Positions 35,604-43,608 of a DNA stretch of 55,854 nucleotides are shown here, one piece after another. A program made the translations under genes and the position numbers. Below the pieces are notes generated by a model. The model had not been told where the DNA came from, did not search any database, and saw only the letters and a program-made list of their open reading frames with translations. Each line of letters begins with the position of its first letter. Within the stretch, counting starts at the first letter, position 1. This stretch comes from Bacteroidota bacterium (lineage in GTDB: Bacteria > Bacteroidota > Bacteroidia > Chitinophagales > LD1): the NCBI GenBank assembly GCA_947475165.1, contig CANJLD010000024.1:1-55854 (forward strand), given 5' to 3'.

Positions 35604-35711
35604 ATGGAAGATCCAATTGTAAAACAGCTTGTTTATTCCGCTTTCGGAATTTTCTACCTCGTTTGTTTGATTGCTGCAGCTTATGCGCTATTGTATTACA
35701 GCTTTCAGTAA
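35604..35711 (+). CDS. Small single-span membrane protein
   Basis: 35-residue frame, MEDPIVKQLVYSAFGIFYLV then CLIAAAYALLYYSFQ, directly before the convergent ruvC stop with no gap. It consists of an acidic tip and one hydrophobic helix of about 22 residues, the typical shape of small inner-membrane subunits or regulators. GCTATGGAAG provides no strong Shine-Dalgarno, which is normal here. No homologue recognised; the frame could be fortuitous, but the strict hydrophobic pattern and start next to a 300-base upstream gap favour a real gene. Confidence 0.5.
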   Translation: MEDPIVKQLVYSAFGIFYLVCLIAAAYALLYYSFQ

Positions 35712-36296
35712 TCAGCTTTTTAACCGTTTCGGGTTTTTGGTTATGAAATCTGCCCAACCCGAAACCTTGCCCGATACTGCTGCAGGTGTGCTGCCACTTT
35801 GAAAATGGTGGCACACCGCTGCGGCCAACCCATCAGTAGCGTCTAAAAATTTAGGCTGCAATTCGAATTTGCATAAATGCTGAAGCATGGCTGCTACCTG
35901 CTCTTTAGAAGCATTTCCGTTACCAGTTATTGACTGCTTTATTTTTTTGGGAGAATATTCAAACACTTCTACTTCTTTAGTTAAAGCCGCTGCAATTGCC
36001 ACGCCTTGTGCGCGTCCTAACTTGAGCATGCTCTGCACATTTTTTCCAAAGAAGGGTGCTTCAATTGAGCACGAATCAGGATGATAATTATCAATCAGTC
36101 CACCAATTTTTTCATAAATAATCCGAAGCTTTTGCAACGGGTTTTCATACTTGGAAAGCTGAATTACACCCATACTCAACAAAGTGATTTTTTGCTTTTC
36201 AACTTCTATAATTCCGTAGCCAAGCACAATAGTTCCGGGGTCGATGCCGAGGATGATTTGTTTTTTGCTGCTCACAAGTTCAAATATATCATTCAC
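35712..36296 (-). CDS. ruvC: Holliday junction resolvase RuvC
   Basis: 194-residue endonuclease that cuts Holliday junctions with RuvAB. Acidic active-site residues are visible in ILGIDPGTIVLGYGII (first Asp), SIEAPFFGKN (Glu) and DATDGLAAAVCHH (Asp pair); KIKQSITGNGNASKEQVAAM is the conserved Lys/Gly-rich loop. Slightly longer than E. coli RuvC (173) because of an N-terminal extension MNDIFELVSSKKQ and a C-terminal tail. Divergent from the LPG-synthase-like gene. Confidence 0.96.
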   Translation of the reverse strand: MNDIFELVSSKKQIILGIDPGTIVLGYGIIEVEKQKITLLSMGVIQLSKYENPLQKLRIIYEKIGGLIDNYHPDSCSIEAPFFGKNVQSMLKLGRAQGVAIAAALTKEVEVFEYSPKKIKQSITGNGNASKEQVAAMLQHLCKFELQPKFLDATDGLAAAVCHHFQSGSTPAAVSGKVSGWADFITKNPKRLKS

Positions 36297-36332
36297 TGTT
36301 TACTATTTGCCTTTCGCTGTTAACTTGCCCGC

Positions 36333-37262
36333 GTGAATTGGCTGCGGAACAAACACATATTGCTCGTTTTAAAAATTGCCCTGTTCGTTTTGATGTGCTG
36401 GTTTATTACCGACCAGCTTTTTTTGAAGAATGATTTTAACGCGCAGTTGATTTGCTTTCAACAGAATTTCAATGCAGCAAATTTCCACCTGTTTGTTTTC
36501 GCGGTTTTATTGATGCCGGTTAACTGGCTGCTGGAAACTGTAAAATGGCGGTTGTTGATTAAAAGCGAGGAACCTTTCATTCATCTTTTCAAATCAATTA
36601 TTGCCGGTGTAACTCTTGGTTTTGTAACACCGGGACGAGCCGGTGAGTTTGTGGGCAGAGTTTTATTTGTATCGGAAGAAAACAAAGCGAAAATATTTTA
36701 CCTGAGTTCTATCGGTGGCATTGCCCAATCGGTTGCCACTTTGGTTGCCGGTGTGTTTTTCGTTTATATGTGGATAGGCAATTCTATTTTTTACGGAATA
36801 ACCATTGGTGCAGCAGTGGCTTTTTTGTTTGTTTATTTCCGCTTCGATTTGCTGAACCGGTTTATTTCTTCCAATTCGTTTCTTGAAAAGCACCGGTTGA
36901 TTATTCATGAAAATGAACTGCCGGGTATTACCATTCAATTAAAAGTTCTCGCGCTTTCGTTCATTCGCTTTGGTGTTTATCTTCTGCAATATGTTTTGCT
37001 GATGATGTTCTTTGGCGTATTCAATAATTTCTGGGTGATGCTGGTACACAGCGGAGTTTTTTTAGTGGCGCAGACTTTTTCGCCCATGATGCCTTTTGTA
37101 GATTTAAGTTACCGAGGAGGAACCGCCCTTTATGTGTTTCACGATTTTGTAAACAGCATTGGCGTGTTAAGCGCGGTGATGATGGTGTGGCTGATTAATC
37201 TGGTCATTCCCTCGGTGATTGGCTATTTGTTTATTTTGAACCGGAAGTTTAAAGCTGAGTAA
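36333..37262 (+). CDS. Lysylphosphatidylglycerol-synthase-TM-like membrane protein
   Basis: 309-residue integral membrane protein of the UPF0104/LPG synthase transmembrane family, related to the flippase half of MprF and to AglD. About eight spans are evident; SIIAGVTLGFVTPGRAGEFVGRV is the conserved central motif, and SYRGGTALYVF the late one. The C-terminal aminoacyl-transferase domain of MprF is missing, so it may transport or bind a polyprenyl- or phospholipid-linked substrate. GTG start at 36333; the stop overlaps the tadA start (TAATG), so the two are coupled. Confidence 0.85.
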   Translation: MNWLRNKHILLVLKIALFVLMCWFITDQLFLKNDFNAQLICFQQNFNAANFHLFVFAVLLMPVNWLLETVKWRLLIKSEEPFIHLFKSIIAGVTLGFVTPGRAGEFVGRVLFVSEENKAKIFYLSSIGGIAQSVATLVAGVFFVYMWIGNSIFYGITIGAAVAFLFVYFRFDLLNRFISSNSFLEKHRLIIHENELPGITIQLKVLALSFIRFGVYLLQYVLLMMFFGVFNNFWVMLVHSGVFLVAQTFSPMMPFVDLSYRGGTALYVFHDFVNSIGVLSAVMMVWLINLVIPSVIGYLFILNRKFKAE

Positions 37263-37705
37263 TGGAAGGAATGTTTACGCACGAGTATTTTATGAAGATG
37301 GCTTTGAAAGAAGCCTCTTATGCATTTGAAGAAGACGAGGTACCGGTGGGTGCGCTAGTAATTTGCAACAACAAAATAATAGGCAAGGGATATAACCAGA
37401 CTGAAAAGCTGAAAGACGTAACAGCTCATGCCGAAATGATTGCCATTACTGCTGCCTCCAATTATCTCGGCTCAAAATTTTTAGAAGACTGCACTTTGTA
37501 TGTAACGCTTGAGCCATGTTTGATGTGCGCCTCGGCTTTAAAGTGGGCGCGCGTTGCAACTTTAGTTTACGGAGCCAGTGATGTGAAAGCCGGTTACAGT
37601 TTAACGCAGGGTAAAGTGCTACATCCAAAAACAGAAGTAGTAAGTGGAATTATGCAAAACGAATGCGGCAGTTTACTCACCGAATTTTTTAAAGCCAAAA
37701 GATAA
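37262..37705 (+). CDS. tadA: tRNA-specific adenosine deaminase
   Basis: 147-residue zinc deaminase that converts A34 to inosine in tRNA-Arg (ACG). The zinc site HAEMIA (His, catalytic Glu) and LEPCLMCASAL (two Cys) are intact with normal spacing; DVKAGYSLTQGKV follows as usual. The start overlaps the stop of the upstream membrane-protein gene in TAATG. A general nucleoside deaminase role cannot be excluded but TadA is the expected family member. Confidence 0.92.
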   Translation: MEGMFTHEYFMKMALKEASYAFEEDEVPVGALVICNNKIIGKGYNQTEKLKDVTAHAEMIAITAASNYLGSKFLEDCTLYVTLEPCLMCASALKWARVATLVYGASDVKAGYSLTQGKVLHPKTEVVSGIMQNECGSLLTEFFKAKR

Positions 37706-37710
37706 AAAAT

Positions 37711-37791
37711 GTCATTGCGAGGCTCTGCGAAGCAATTCCATCATTCCCGAGTGGAGATTGCTTCGCTACTGAAACCTTCGCTCGCAATGAC
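37711..37791. repeat. Intergenic inverted repeat (GTCATTGCGAGG type)
   Basis: GTCATTGCGAG (37711-37721) and CTCGCAATGAC (37781-37791) are perfect inverted ends; inside, GCGAAGCAATTCC and GGAGATTGCTTCGC form a second inverted pair. This is the well-known GTCATTGCGAGG repeat of many genomes. It lies between tadA and sod, about 70 bases before the sod start. Confidence 0.75.
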
Positions 37792-37815
37792 GCGCTATAG
37801 TTTTTAAAATCCTTT

Positions 37816-37823
37816 TACATTCG
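37816..37823 (+). promoter_or_regulatory. Putative -7 box of sod gene
   Basis: TACATTCG preceded by CTTT, 41 bases before the ATG. Between box and ATG lies an A/T/C-rich leader with repeated CTAAAATC words. Confidence 0.45.
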
Positions 37824-37864
37824 CCTTCTCAAAATCTAATTTCTAAAATCTAAAATCAAATATT

Positions 37865-38470
37865 ATGGCTTTTACATTACCGGCTTTACCTTATTCTTTC
37901 GATGCGCTTGAACCGCATATTGATGCACGCACTATGGAAATTCACCATGGCAAACATCACAACGCTTACGTTACCAATTTGAATGCCGCACTTGCAGGAA
38001 CCGAATGGGAAAGCAAATCGCTCGAAGAAATTCTGGCTAACATTTCTAAACTTGCTCCGGCTGTTCGCAACAATGGTGGCGGACATTGGAATCACTCCTT
38101 CTTCTGGCAAATTATGGCACCTAATGCCGGTGGCGCACCAACCGGTGCTGTGGCAGAGGCTATCAATGCAGCCTTCGGTTCGTTCGATAATTTTAAAACA
38201 GAATTTGCGAAAGCTGGAACTACACGTTTTGGTTCGGGCTGGGCATGGCTTTGTGCAACCGGTGGCAAATTAGCCATCTGTTCAACCGCTAATCAGGATA
38301 ATCCTTTAATGGATATTGCTGAATGCAAGGGCACTCCAATTTTAGGTTTAGATGTTTGGGAACATGCTTACTACTTAAACTACCAAAACCGCAGACCGGA
38401 TTATATCACCGCCTTCTTCAACCTTGTAAACTGGGAAGAAGTAAATAAGAGATTAGCCGCTGCTAAATAA
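37865..38470 (+). CDS. Superoxide dismutase, Fe/Mn family
   Basis: 201-residue superoxide dismutase. Metal ligands are visible: [10 protein letters not shown] (His26-type), [10 protein letters not shown] (His), and [18 protein letters not shown] (Asp, His). GGGHWNHS and [10 protein letters not shown] resemble the manganese type more than the iron type; cambialistic use is common in the phylum, so the metal is not certain. No signal peptide: cytosolic. A strong terminator follows 10 bases after the stop. Confidence 0.94.
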   Translation: MAFTLPALPYSFDALEPHIDARTMEIHHGKHHNAYVTNLNAALAGTEWESKSLEEILANISKLAPAVRNNGGGHWNHSFFWQIMAPNAGGAPTGAVAEAINAAFGSFDNFKTEFAKAGTTRFGSGWAWLCATGGKLAICSTANQDNPLMDIAECKGTPILGLDVWEHAYYLNYQNRRPDYITAFFNLVNWEEVNKRLAAAK

Positions 38471-38480
38471 TTACAGACAC

Positions 38481-38518
38481 AGACTTGCCAGGTTTTTAAA
38501 ACCTGGCAAGTCTTTTTT
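38481..38518 (+). terminator. Terminator after sod
   Basis: AGACTTGCCAGGTTT / AAACCTGGCAAGTCT, a 15-bp perfect stem with a short loop, followed by TTTTTT. Confidence 0.93.
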
Positions 38519-38533
38519 CAACAGATACACTTC

Positions 38534-39502
38534 ATGCAAACACCCCAGCAGTTAGCCGAACTATACGAGCAGTTTTATCAGCAGAACAGTTTTAATTATG
38601 ACCCCAACGGTTTGTATGAACCGGTGCGGCATATTATGAATATACAAGGCAAACGCATTCGCCCTATGTTGCTGTTAATGGCCTGCGATATGTTTGATGG
38701 CAATTTGAACGAGGCCCTTCATCCGGCATTTGCCATGGAGGTGTTTCACAATTTTACGCTGGTGCATGACGATGTAATGGACAATGCCGATATCCGCAGA
38801 GGCGTTCCCACCGTTCATAAAAAATACGGATTGAACGAAGCCATTCTTGCGGGCGATGTCATGCTTTCTTATGGCTACAAATACTTGCTGAATATTTCTG
38901 AAAAGCATTTAAAGAACTCTTTAAATCTGTTTACCAAAACGGCTATCGAAATTTTTGAAGGACAGCAACTTGATTTAGATTTTGAAAAACGTTTAGACGT
39001 TACGGTAGACGAGTATCTGAAAATGATTGAGTTTAAAACCTCGGTGTTGCTTGCCGCAAGTTTGCAGACCGGTGCTTTAATAGCCGGTGCCGGTGCCGAG
39101 GACCAAAAGAAATTGTATGAATTCGGATTGAACCTTGGCCTAAGTTTTCAAATAAAGGACGACTGGCTCGATACTTTTGGCGAGGGCGAAAAAGTGGGAA
39201 AGAAAATTGGCGGTGATATTATTCAGAACAAAAAAACTTTCCTGCTTATTACTGCCCTGAACGATGCGAACGAAGAGCAGCGCAAAGAACTGTCCGCACT
39301 GTTTCAGGAAAAAGACGAGACAAAAAAAGTAGCCGGTGTAATGCAATTGTTCGCGGCACTTAACATCAGCCAAAAAACAGAAAGCAGAATTGACGAGTTG
39401 TACGAAAAGTCGTTGAACTCGCTGCGCTCGGTTAATCTGCCCGATGAAAAAAAGAAGCCTCTGCTCGCTTTGGCAGAGAAGATTCACAACCGGGATTACT
39501 AA
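38534..39502 (+). CDS. Polyprenyl diphosphate synthase
   Basis: 322-residue trans-isoprenyl diphosphate synthase. LVHDDVMDNADIRRGVPTVH holds the first Asp-rich motif (DDxxD) with the chain-length region just before it (HNFT), and IKDDWLDTFG the second. Length and motif fit IspA/IspB-type enzymes; bulky residues before the first motif (FHNF) suggest a short to medium chain, but product length cannot be settled by eye. Starts 64 bases after the sod stop and beyond its terminator, so separately transcribed. Confidence 0.92.
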   Translation: MQTPQQLAELYEQFYQQNSFNYDPNGLYEPVRHIMNIQGKRIRPMLLLMACDMFDGNLNEALHPAFAMEVFHNFTLVHDDVMDNADIRRGVPTVHKKYGLNEAILAGDVMLSYGYKYLLNISEKHLKNSLNLFTKTAIEIFEGQQLDLDFEKRLDVTVDEYLKMIEFKTSVLLAASLQTGALIAGAGAEDQKKLYEFGLNLGLSFQIKDDWLDTFGEGEKVGKKIGGDIIQNKKTFLLITALNDANEEQRKELSALFQEKDETKKVAGVMQLFAALNISQKTESRIDELYEKSLNSLRSVNLPDEKKKPLLALAEKIHNRDY

Positions 39503-39598
39503 AAATCTACTCGGTTTTTTGGCTAATTGAATTGGTGAAAGGCAAATTTTCTTTGTTTTTCGCCCATAAGGCTTTGTTTTTACCCAAAAAACAAGTGT

Positions 39599-39781
39599 TT
39601 ATTGAATAAACAAAAGACCAATTAGCGGAGTAAAAAAGTAAACTATTAAAGCTGTTAATCTTGAACCAATCTGCCTTTTGCCACCTAACTTTATAACAAA
39701 CACCGCAAAGGCTATCCAAAGAGCAACAATCAATATAACCACGAATAGAATTAGTAATTCAGGAGTGCCGGTAGAAAACAT
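39599..39781 (-). CDS. Small two-span membrane protein
   Basis: 60-residue protein with two hydrophobic helices (ILFVVILIVALWIAFAVFVI and LIVYFFTPLIGLLFI) and a basic loop, KLGGKRQIGS. The same loop and second span appear at the N-terminus of the upstream 142-residue protein (GGKREIGS ... LSPFVGLIAVLL), so these are tandem paralogues. The overlapping minus frame 39507-39719 is not chosen because it has no such similarity. Function unknown. Confidence 0.6.
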   Translation of the reverse strand: MFSTGTPELLILFVVILIVALWIAFAVFVIKLGGKRQIGSRLTALIVYFFTPLIGLLFIQ

Positions 39782-39816
39782 AGTTTTGAATTTTTTATGC
39801 CGTCGATATAATAAAC

Positions 39817-40245
39817 TTAGAAAAGTGTGTAGACAAAAGGATCAGGCTTACCTTCAGTTGTAACAACCAAATAGGAGATAATGACCAAAAACAAAACTAC
39901 GATGCCCGAAAAGATTAGGTAATAATAAAATCCAGTTCTATCAGGAATAGGATTCTCATATAAATAGCGGGATTGAGCTATTCTATTTTTTTCTCTTTCA
40001 AATTCTTGTTCAGAAATAATCTTACTGTCTTTTAATTGACTTATCTTTAGTAGTTCACCGAAGTAATCATACTTCTCCATGCTTTTTTTTTCGGATAAAA
40101 GCACTGCTATCAATCCTACAAATGGGCTGAGAAAAAGCGTTATCCAAAATGTTTTTTTTGAACCAATTTCACGTTTCCCTCCGAACCAAATCACTATCAA
40201 CGAAAGTGGTATCCCAACAAATAAAAACAGTATCAAATATTGCAT
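39817..40245 (-). CDS. Membrane protein with SHOCT-like segment
   Basis: 142-residue protein with two N-terminal spans (LILFLFVGIPLSLIVIW and TLFLSPFVGLIAVL), a soluble region with the SHOCT-type short helix pair (FGELLKISQLKDSKIISEQE, then FEREKNRI), and a C-terminal span (YYYLIFSGIVVLFLVIISYL). The N-terminal half is related to the 60-residue protein 36 bases downstream. SHOCT motifs often serve as oligomerisation modules of small membrane proteins. Function unknown. Confidence 0.7.
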   Translation of the reverse strand: MQYLILFLFVGIPLSLIVIWFGGKREIGSKKTFWITLFLSPFVGLIAVLLSEKKSMEKYDYFGELLKISQLKDSKIISEQEFEREKNRIAQSRYLYENPIPDRTGFYYYLIFSGIVVLFLVIISYLVVTTEGKPDPFVYTLF

Positions 40246-40332
40246 AGAATGATTTTAAAAGCCTAATATAATAAACTCATTTAGTGCGGTAACATATATT
40301 GAACCTTAGTGCGACTTTTCGTTTTCAAAATC

Positions 40333-40569
40333 ATGAAGAAGAAAACTGAAAAGTTAGATTCAAGAATTAAGAAAATGGCAGATAAGCTAAAGCGAATGAG
40401 AATCGCGAAAGGTTATTCAAGCTATGAGAAATTCGCATGGGATAATGACATCAATCGTGTTCAATATTATAGTGTAGAGAAAGGGCAAAATATTACTACA
40501 AAAACTCTCCTCAAAATATTAGATATTCATAAAATCAGCTTGAGTGAATTCTGTAGTGATATAGATTAG
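40333..40569 (+). CDS. XRE-family helix-turn-helix protein
   Basis: 78-residue DNA-binding protein. KMADKLKRMRIAKGYSSYEK and INRVQYYSVEKGQNITTKTL then LKILDIHKISLSEF match the five-helix XRE/Cro fold. Start set at ATG 40333 (MKKKTEKLDSRIKK); the upstream ATG at 40309 adds eight residues. It is divergent from the small membrane proteins and convergent with the recombinase gene, and may regulate either. Its AT-rich sequence and position fit an accessory element. Confidence 0.8.
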   Translation: MKKKTEKLDSRIKKMADKLKRMRIAKGYSSYEKFAWDNDINRVQYYSVEKGQNITTKTLLKILDIHKISLSEFCSDID

Positions 40570-40734
40570 CAAAATATTATACAAGTTTTTTTGCGCTTCA
40601 AAATCTGACAAACAGAAACAAACCCACATAGCAACCAACTTCAATAAACAAAGTCTGTCATTGTGGTTTATGTAATACTGCTTAGGTTAGTTAGGTTAAT
40701 CAAATCATGTTACGCATCAAACTATGTTAGGTGG

Positions 40735-41868
40735 TCAATCTAAAAAATCAATCAAACTTGATTGGTTTAGCTTGGCATACTTCTCTGTTTGCTTGATACT
40801 ACTATGCCCCATAATTTTAGATAGAACATACAAATTTTTATTCTTCGCTACAGCGACAGAAGCAAATGAGTGGCGAGCAATATGAAAGGTTGTATACTTT
40901 TTAATCTTCGCAACGGCACATATTTTCTTCAAGTTAAAATTCAATTTCTGATTTGATACATCATCAAATACCCGTGTCGGGTTTATACCTTTCCTGTCGT
41001 TTAATATTTCCAACGCCTCTTTTGGCAACGGAATTGACACTTTTCGTGCAGTCTTATTTTGTTCCTTTACAATAAATTCGTGGTTGCCTATTCGATGTAA
41101 ATGTTTCCATTCGAGGGAGATTACATCTCCATATCGTAAACCTGTATAGCAACAGAAGAGGAAAATTTCTTTAGTTCTAATTAGCCCGTGATTCTTTGTA
41201 GGAATCTTTAATTTTTTAATCACTGCAATATCTCTTTCATCTAAAAATATTTCTCTTGCAAGCGGTTTAGGAATTTCAAATTTATGTTCCACGTAGGGAT
41301 TTTCTTTTATTCTCTTTTCTCTTAACGCTCTACATAAAGTCGCTTTTAAATTTTTGTGATGCCCATATCTTCCACCAGCTGTAATCTCTCGTTCATTTCG
41401 GAGGTAGTGCTCAAATTCTTCAATGAATTTTATGTCAATATCCCCAAATGTTATTCTGTCCATAAATTCACGTAAAACATTCAGGTTACTCCTATACCCT
41501 TTTATGGTATTGGGCTTTAAACTTTTTATGTTTCTCTTAATCTCATTGTCATAATACTCTAAAAAATCTTCAAGAGAATTACCGCTAAAAAAATCTTGAA
41601 TTAGTTCAAATGAAAATGGCTTGTTGCTGATATTCATTTCTATTACCCACTTTTCAAACTCATTTTTTTTTCTCTCTAAAATATTTGCGACACGAATATC
41701 TTTTGGTAGCCCTTTCTTGTCATTCCACTCAGTTTTTTTTGCGGAATATTCTGTAGAAAATTTTTTGCTCTTATTTCTGTATCTCACTGAATAATAAATC
41801 GGGCAAGTGTCATCTTTTCTTACTTTATCATTTCGCAGAATGATACTCAGTTTTGGGTTCGCTTTCAT
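40735..41868 (-). CDS. Tyrosine recombinase/phage-type integrase
   Basis: 377-residue tyrosine recombinase of the type carried by Bacteroidota conjugative and mobilisable elements. N-terminal arm-binding and SAM-like core-binding domains (DFLEYYDNEIKRNIKSLKPN) precede the catalytic domain with Arg in CYTGLRYGDVISLEW, the HIARHSFASVAVAK block (H-x-x-R) and IMGHSSIKQTEKYAKL (His and nucleophile Tyr). All catalytic residues are present, so it may be active. No excisionase, relaxase or direct-repeat att sites were identified, and no tRNA gene lies beside it; the element may be only a remnant. Confidence 0.93.
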   Translation of the reverse strand: MKANPKLSIILRNDKVRKDDTCPIYYSVRYRNKSKKFSTEYSAKKTEWNDKKGLPKDIRVANILERKKNEFEKWVIEMNISNKPFSFELIQDFFSGNSLEDFLEYYDNEIKRNIKSLKPNTIKGYRSNLNVLREFMDRITFGDIDIKFIEEFEHYLRNEREITAGGRYGHHKNLKATLCRALREKRIKENPYVEHKFEIPKPLAREIFLDERDIAVIKKLKIPTKNHGLIRTKEIFLFCCYTGLRYGDVISLEWKHLHRIGNHEFIVKEQNKTARKVSIPLPKEALEILNDRKGINPTRVFDDVSNQKLNFNLKKICAVAKIKKYTTFHIARHSFASVAVAKNKNLYVLSKIMGHSSIKQTEKYAKLNQSSLIDFLD

Positions 41869-42432
41869 TTCTTTTATTTCAAATACTAATACCCACTAAG
41901 GCATTATTTCTTCAAAACTTTTGACAAATTAGTAGTTGTATTCAACTCTAATTAACGCGCAAAATATTGAGCATCAAAGCATTGTGTGTGAGTATTTTTA
42001 ATAAAAAAAATTTTTGTATGAATAAATTTTGGAGGTATTCCAAACGAAGATGGAATATGGTATAGGGGTAATATTAGGGGTAAGGTTTTGTAACCAAACG
42101 AAAGGAAATGCAATCTTTATTAAATAAAAAAAGCACTCAAAGTGAGTGCCTGCCTATGTATTACGTTTCGTTCGATTTCAATAGAAACCATTAGTTGTAG
42201 GCTTAAGGGTCGACTTATCGAACTTTTTGAATGATTATCAATTAGTTAATTCTATGATTTAGCTAAACTAAAAGAATGCCGCTTCTATCCCAATCATTTT
42301 TTTTGAAAAATTACCCACTAATCAAGTCTGATGCAAATACAGTATATCGGTTGACATCCATTTCAGCTGGGGTATATTACTGTGTTACTTTTCATTTTGA
42401 AACGAAGCCTGCGAAGTGGGAGAATATGCTTT
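41869..42432. other. Gene-free AT-rich region upstream of integrase
   Basis: 563 bases between the divergent integrase and FtsW/RodA genes. It should contain both promoters and may include an attachment site or a small RNA gene: a minus-strand terminator-like hairpin lies at 42124-42149 with no minus-strand gene to its right until 43609. TTTAGCTAAA near 42260 is a short palindrome. No frame looks coding. Confidence 0.4.
42124..42149 (-). terminator. Orphan hairpin terminator
   Basis: On the minus strand GCACTCACTTTGAGTGC (42149-42133), a perfect 7-bp stem with a 3-base loop, is followed by TTTTTTT. Good Rho-independent form, but no gene on this strand ends here; it may end a small RNA transcribed from 42150-42400, or be left from an inserted element. 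Confidence 0.6.
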
Positions 42433-43608
42433 ATGAATAGAGTAATTGCAACAGGTTGGGGTTATCTGCGAGGAGATAAAATGATTTGGATGATTGTGAT
42501 TTTCCTTTTCATTCTTTCGATGCTGGCAGTTTACAGTGCTACCGGTACGCTTGCTTATAAAATGCAGGTGGATAATGAAAGTTATTTGCTGAAGCAAATT
42601 GCTATAAGTATAGTCGGGTTACTTATAATGTTTGGCTTTCATTTGGTTGATTACAAATATTATTCGCGGATAGCGCAACTACTTTGGTATATCAGTATTC
42701 CGCTGCTGATATATACTATGATTTTCGGGTTAACGCTAAATGGAGCTTTGAGGTCAATACGACTGCCAGTTATAGGACTTACATTTCAACCATCGGACTT
42801 AGCAAAAGTCGCGCTTATTATGTTTTTGGCAAGACAACTTTCACTGATGCAGGAAAGAACTGCCCCTTTTAAAGAGGTGTTTATTCAAATACTAATACCG
42901 GTAGGGCTTACATGTTTGCTGATTGCGCGAGACAATCTTTCAACGGCACTGATACTTTACTTTACTTCTGTTTTTGTAATGTTTATAGGAAGAATTGCTT
43001 TTAAAAACATGGCTATTTTATTTGGAGCAAGTTTAATTTTTGCTGTAATTTTTATAATGGTGTTGCATGTAGTACCGGAAGATACTTTACGGCAATACAG
43101 CAAACGCGCTGTAATCTGGAAACACCGCATAGATGATTTTGCTGTTGGGCTTAGAGGCAAGAAGGTAAACTTTGAGGAAGATTACCAAGTGCAACAGGCA
43201 AAAATTGCGATTGCTAAAGGTGGTTTATTTAAAATAAACCCCGGTGGAAGTGACCAACGGAATTTTTTACCGGAGGCATACAACGATTTTATTTATGTGA
43301 TAATTATTGAGGAATACGGTTTGTTTGGCGGGGTATGCGTTGTATTGCTTTATCTTCTTTTATTATACCGGTGCATACGGATTGTAATTAAAGCACCAAA
43401 AGCATTTGGTGCTTTGCTTGCCGTTGGTTTGGGTATTGCCCTTGTAACACAGGCGATGATAAACATGGCAGTTGCCGTAAACCTGCTACCGGTTACCGGA
43501 GTTACTTTGCCACTTGTGAGCATGGGAGGGAGCTCTGTAATTTTTACAAGTATTGCCTTTGGAATTATTTTGAGTGTGAGCAAAAATATTGAGAGTGAAG
43601 AGGGGTAA
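42433..43608 (+). CDS. FtsW/RodA/SpoVE-family glycosyltransferase
   Basis: 391-residue polytopic SEDS protein. About ten spans; LLAVYSATGTLAYK-like N-terminal block, ARDNLSTALILYFTSVFVMF with the loop Asp, and the C-terminal NLLPVTGVTLPLVSMGGSSV are family marks. Polymerises lipid II with a partner class B PBP, for division (FtsW) or elongation (RodA); the N-terminal GWGYLRGDKMIWMIVIF block is closer to Bacteroidota FtsW. No mur or pbp neighbours are present, so this may be an extra copy. Start set at ATG 42433 (MNRVIATGWG). It abuts the FHA-protease gene tail to tail. Confidence 0.88.
   Translation: MNRVIATGWGYLRGDKMIWMIVIFLFILSMLAVYSATGTLAYKMQVDNESYLLKQIAISIVGLLIMFGFHLVDYKYYSRIAQLLWYISIPLLIYTMIFGLTLNGALRSIRLPVIGLTFQPSDLAKVALIMFLARQLSLMQERTAPFKEVFIQILIPVGLTCLLIARDNLSTALILYFTSVFVMFIGRIAFKNMAILFGASLIFAVIFIMVLHVVPEDTLRQYSKRAVIWKHRIDDFAVGLRGKKVNFEEDYQVQQAKIAIAKGGLFKINPGGSDQRNFLPEAYNDFIYVIIIEEYGLFGGVCVVLLYLLLLYRCIRIVIKAPKAFGALLAVGLGIALVTQAMINMAVAVNLLPVTGVTLPLVSMGGSSVIFTSIAFGIILSVSKNIESEEG

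Noticed and set aside
39507-39719. 70-residue minus-strand protein
   Set aside because: Overlaps the better-supported 60-residue membrane protein, which has a paralogue next door.
42121-42360. tmRNA or 6S RNA gene ending at the orphan terminator
   Set aside because: No tRNA-like acceptor end, CCA or tag reading frame, and no long central bulge structure was recognised.
39599-43608. Complete prophage or ICE
   Set aside because: Only a recombinase and an XRE gene are present; no structural, replication or transfer genes and no att repeats found.
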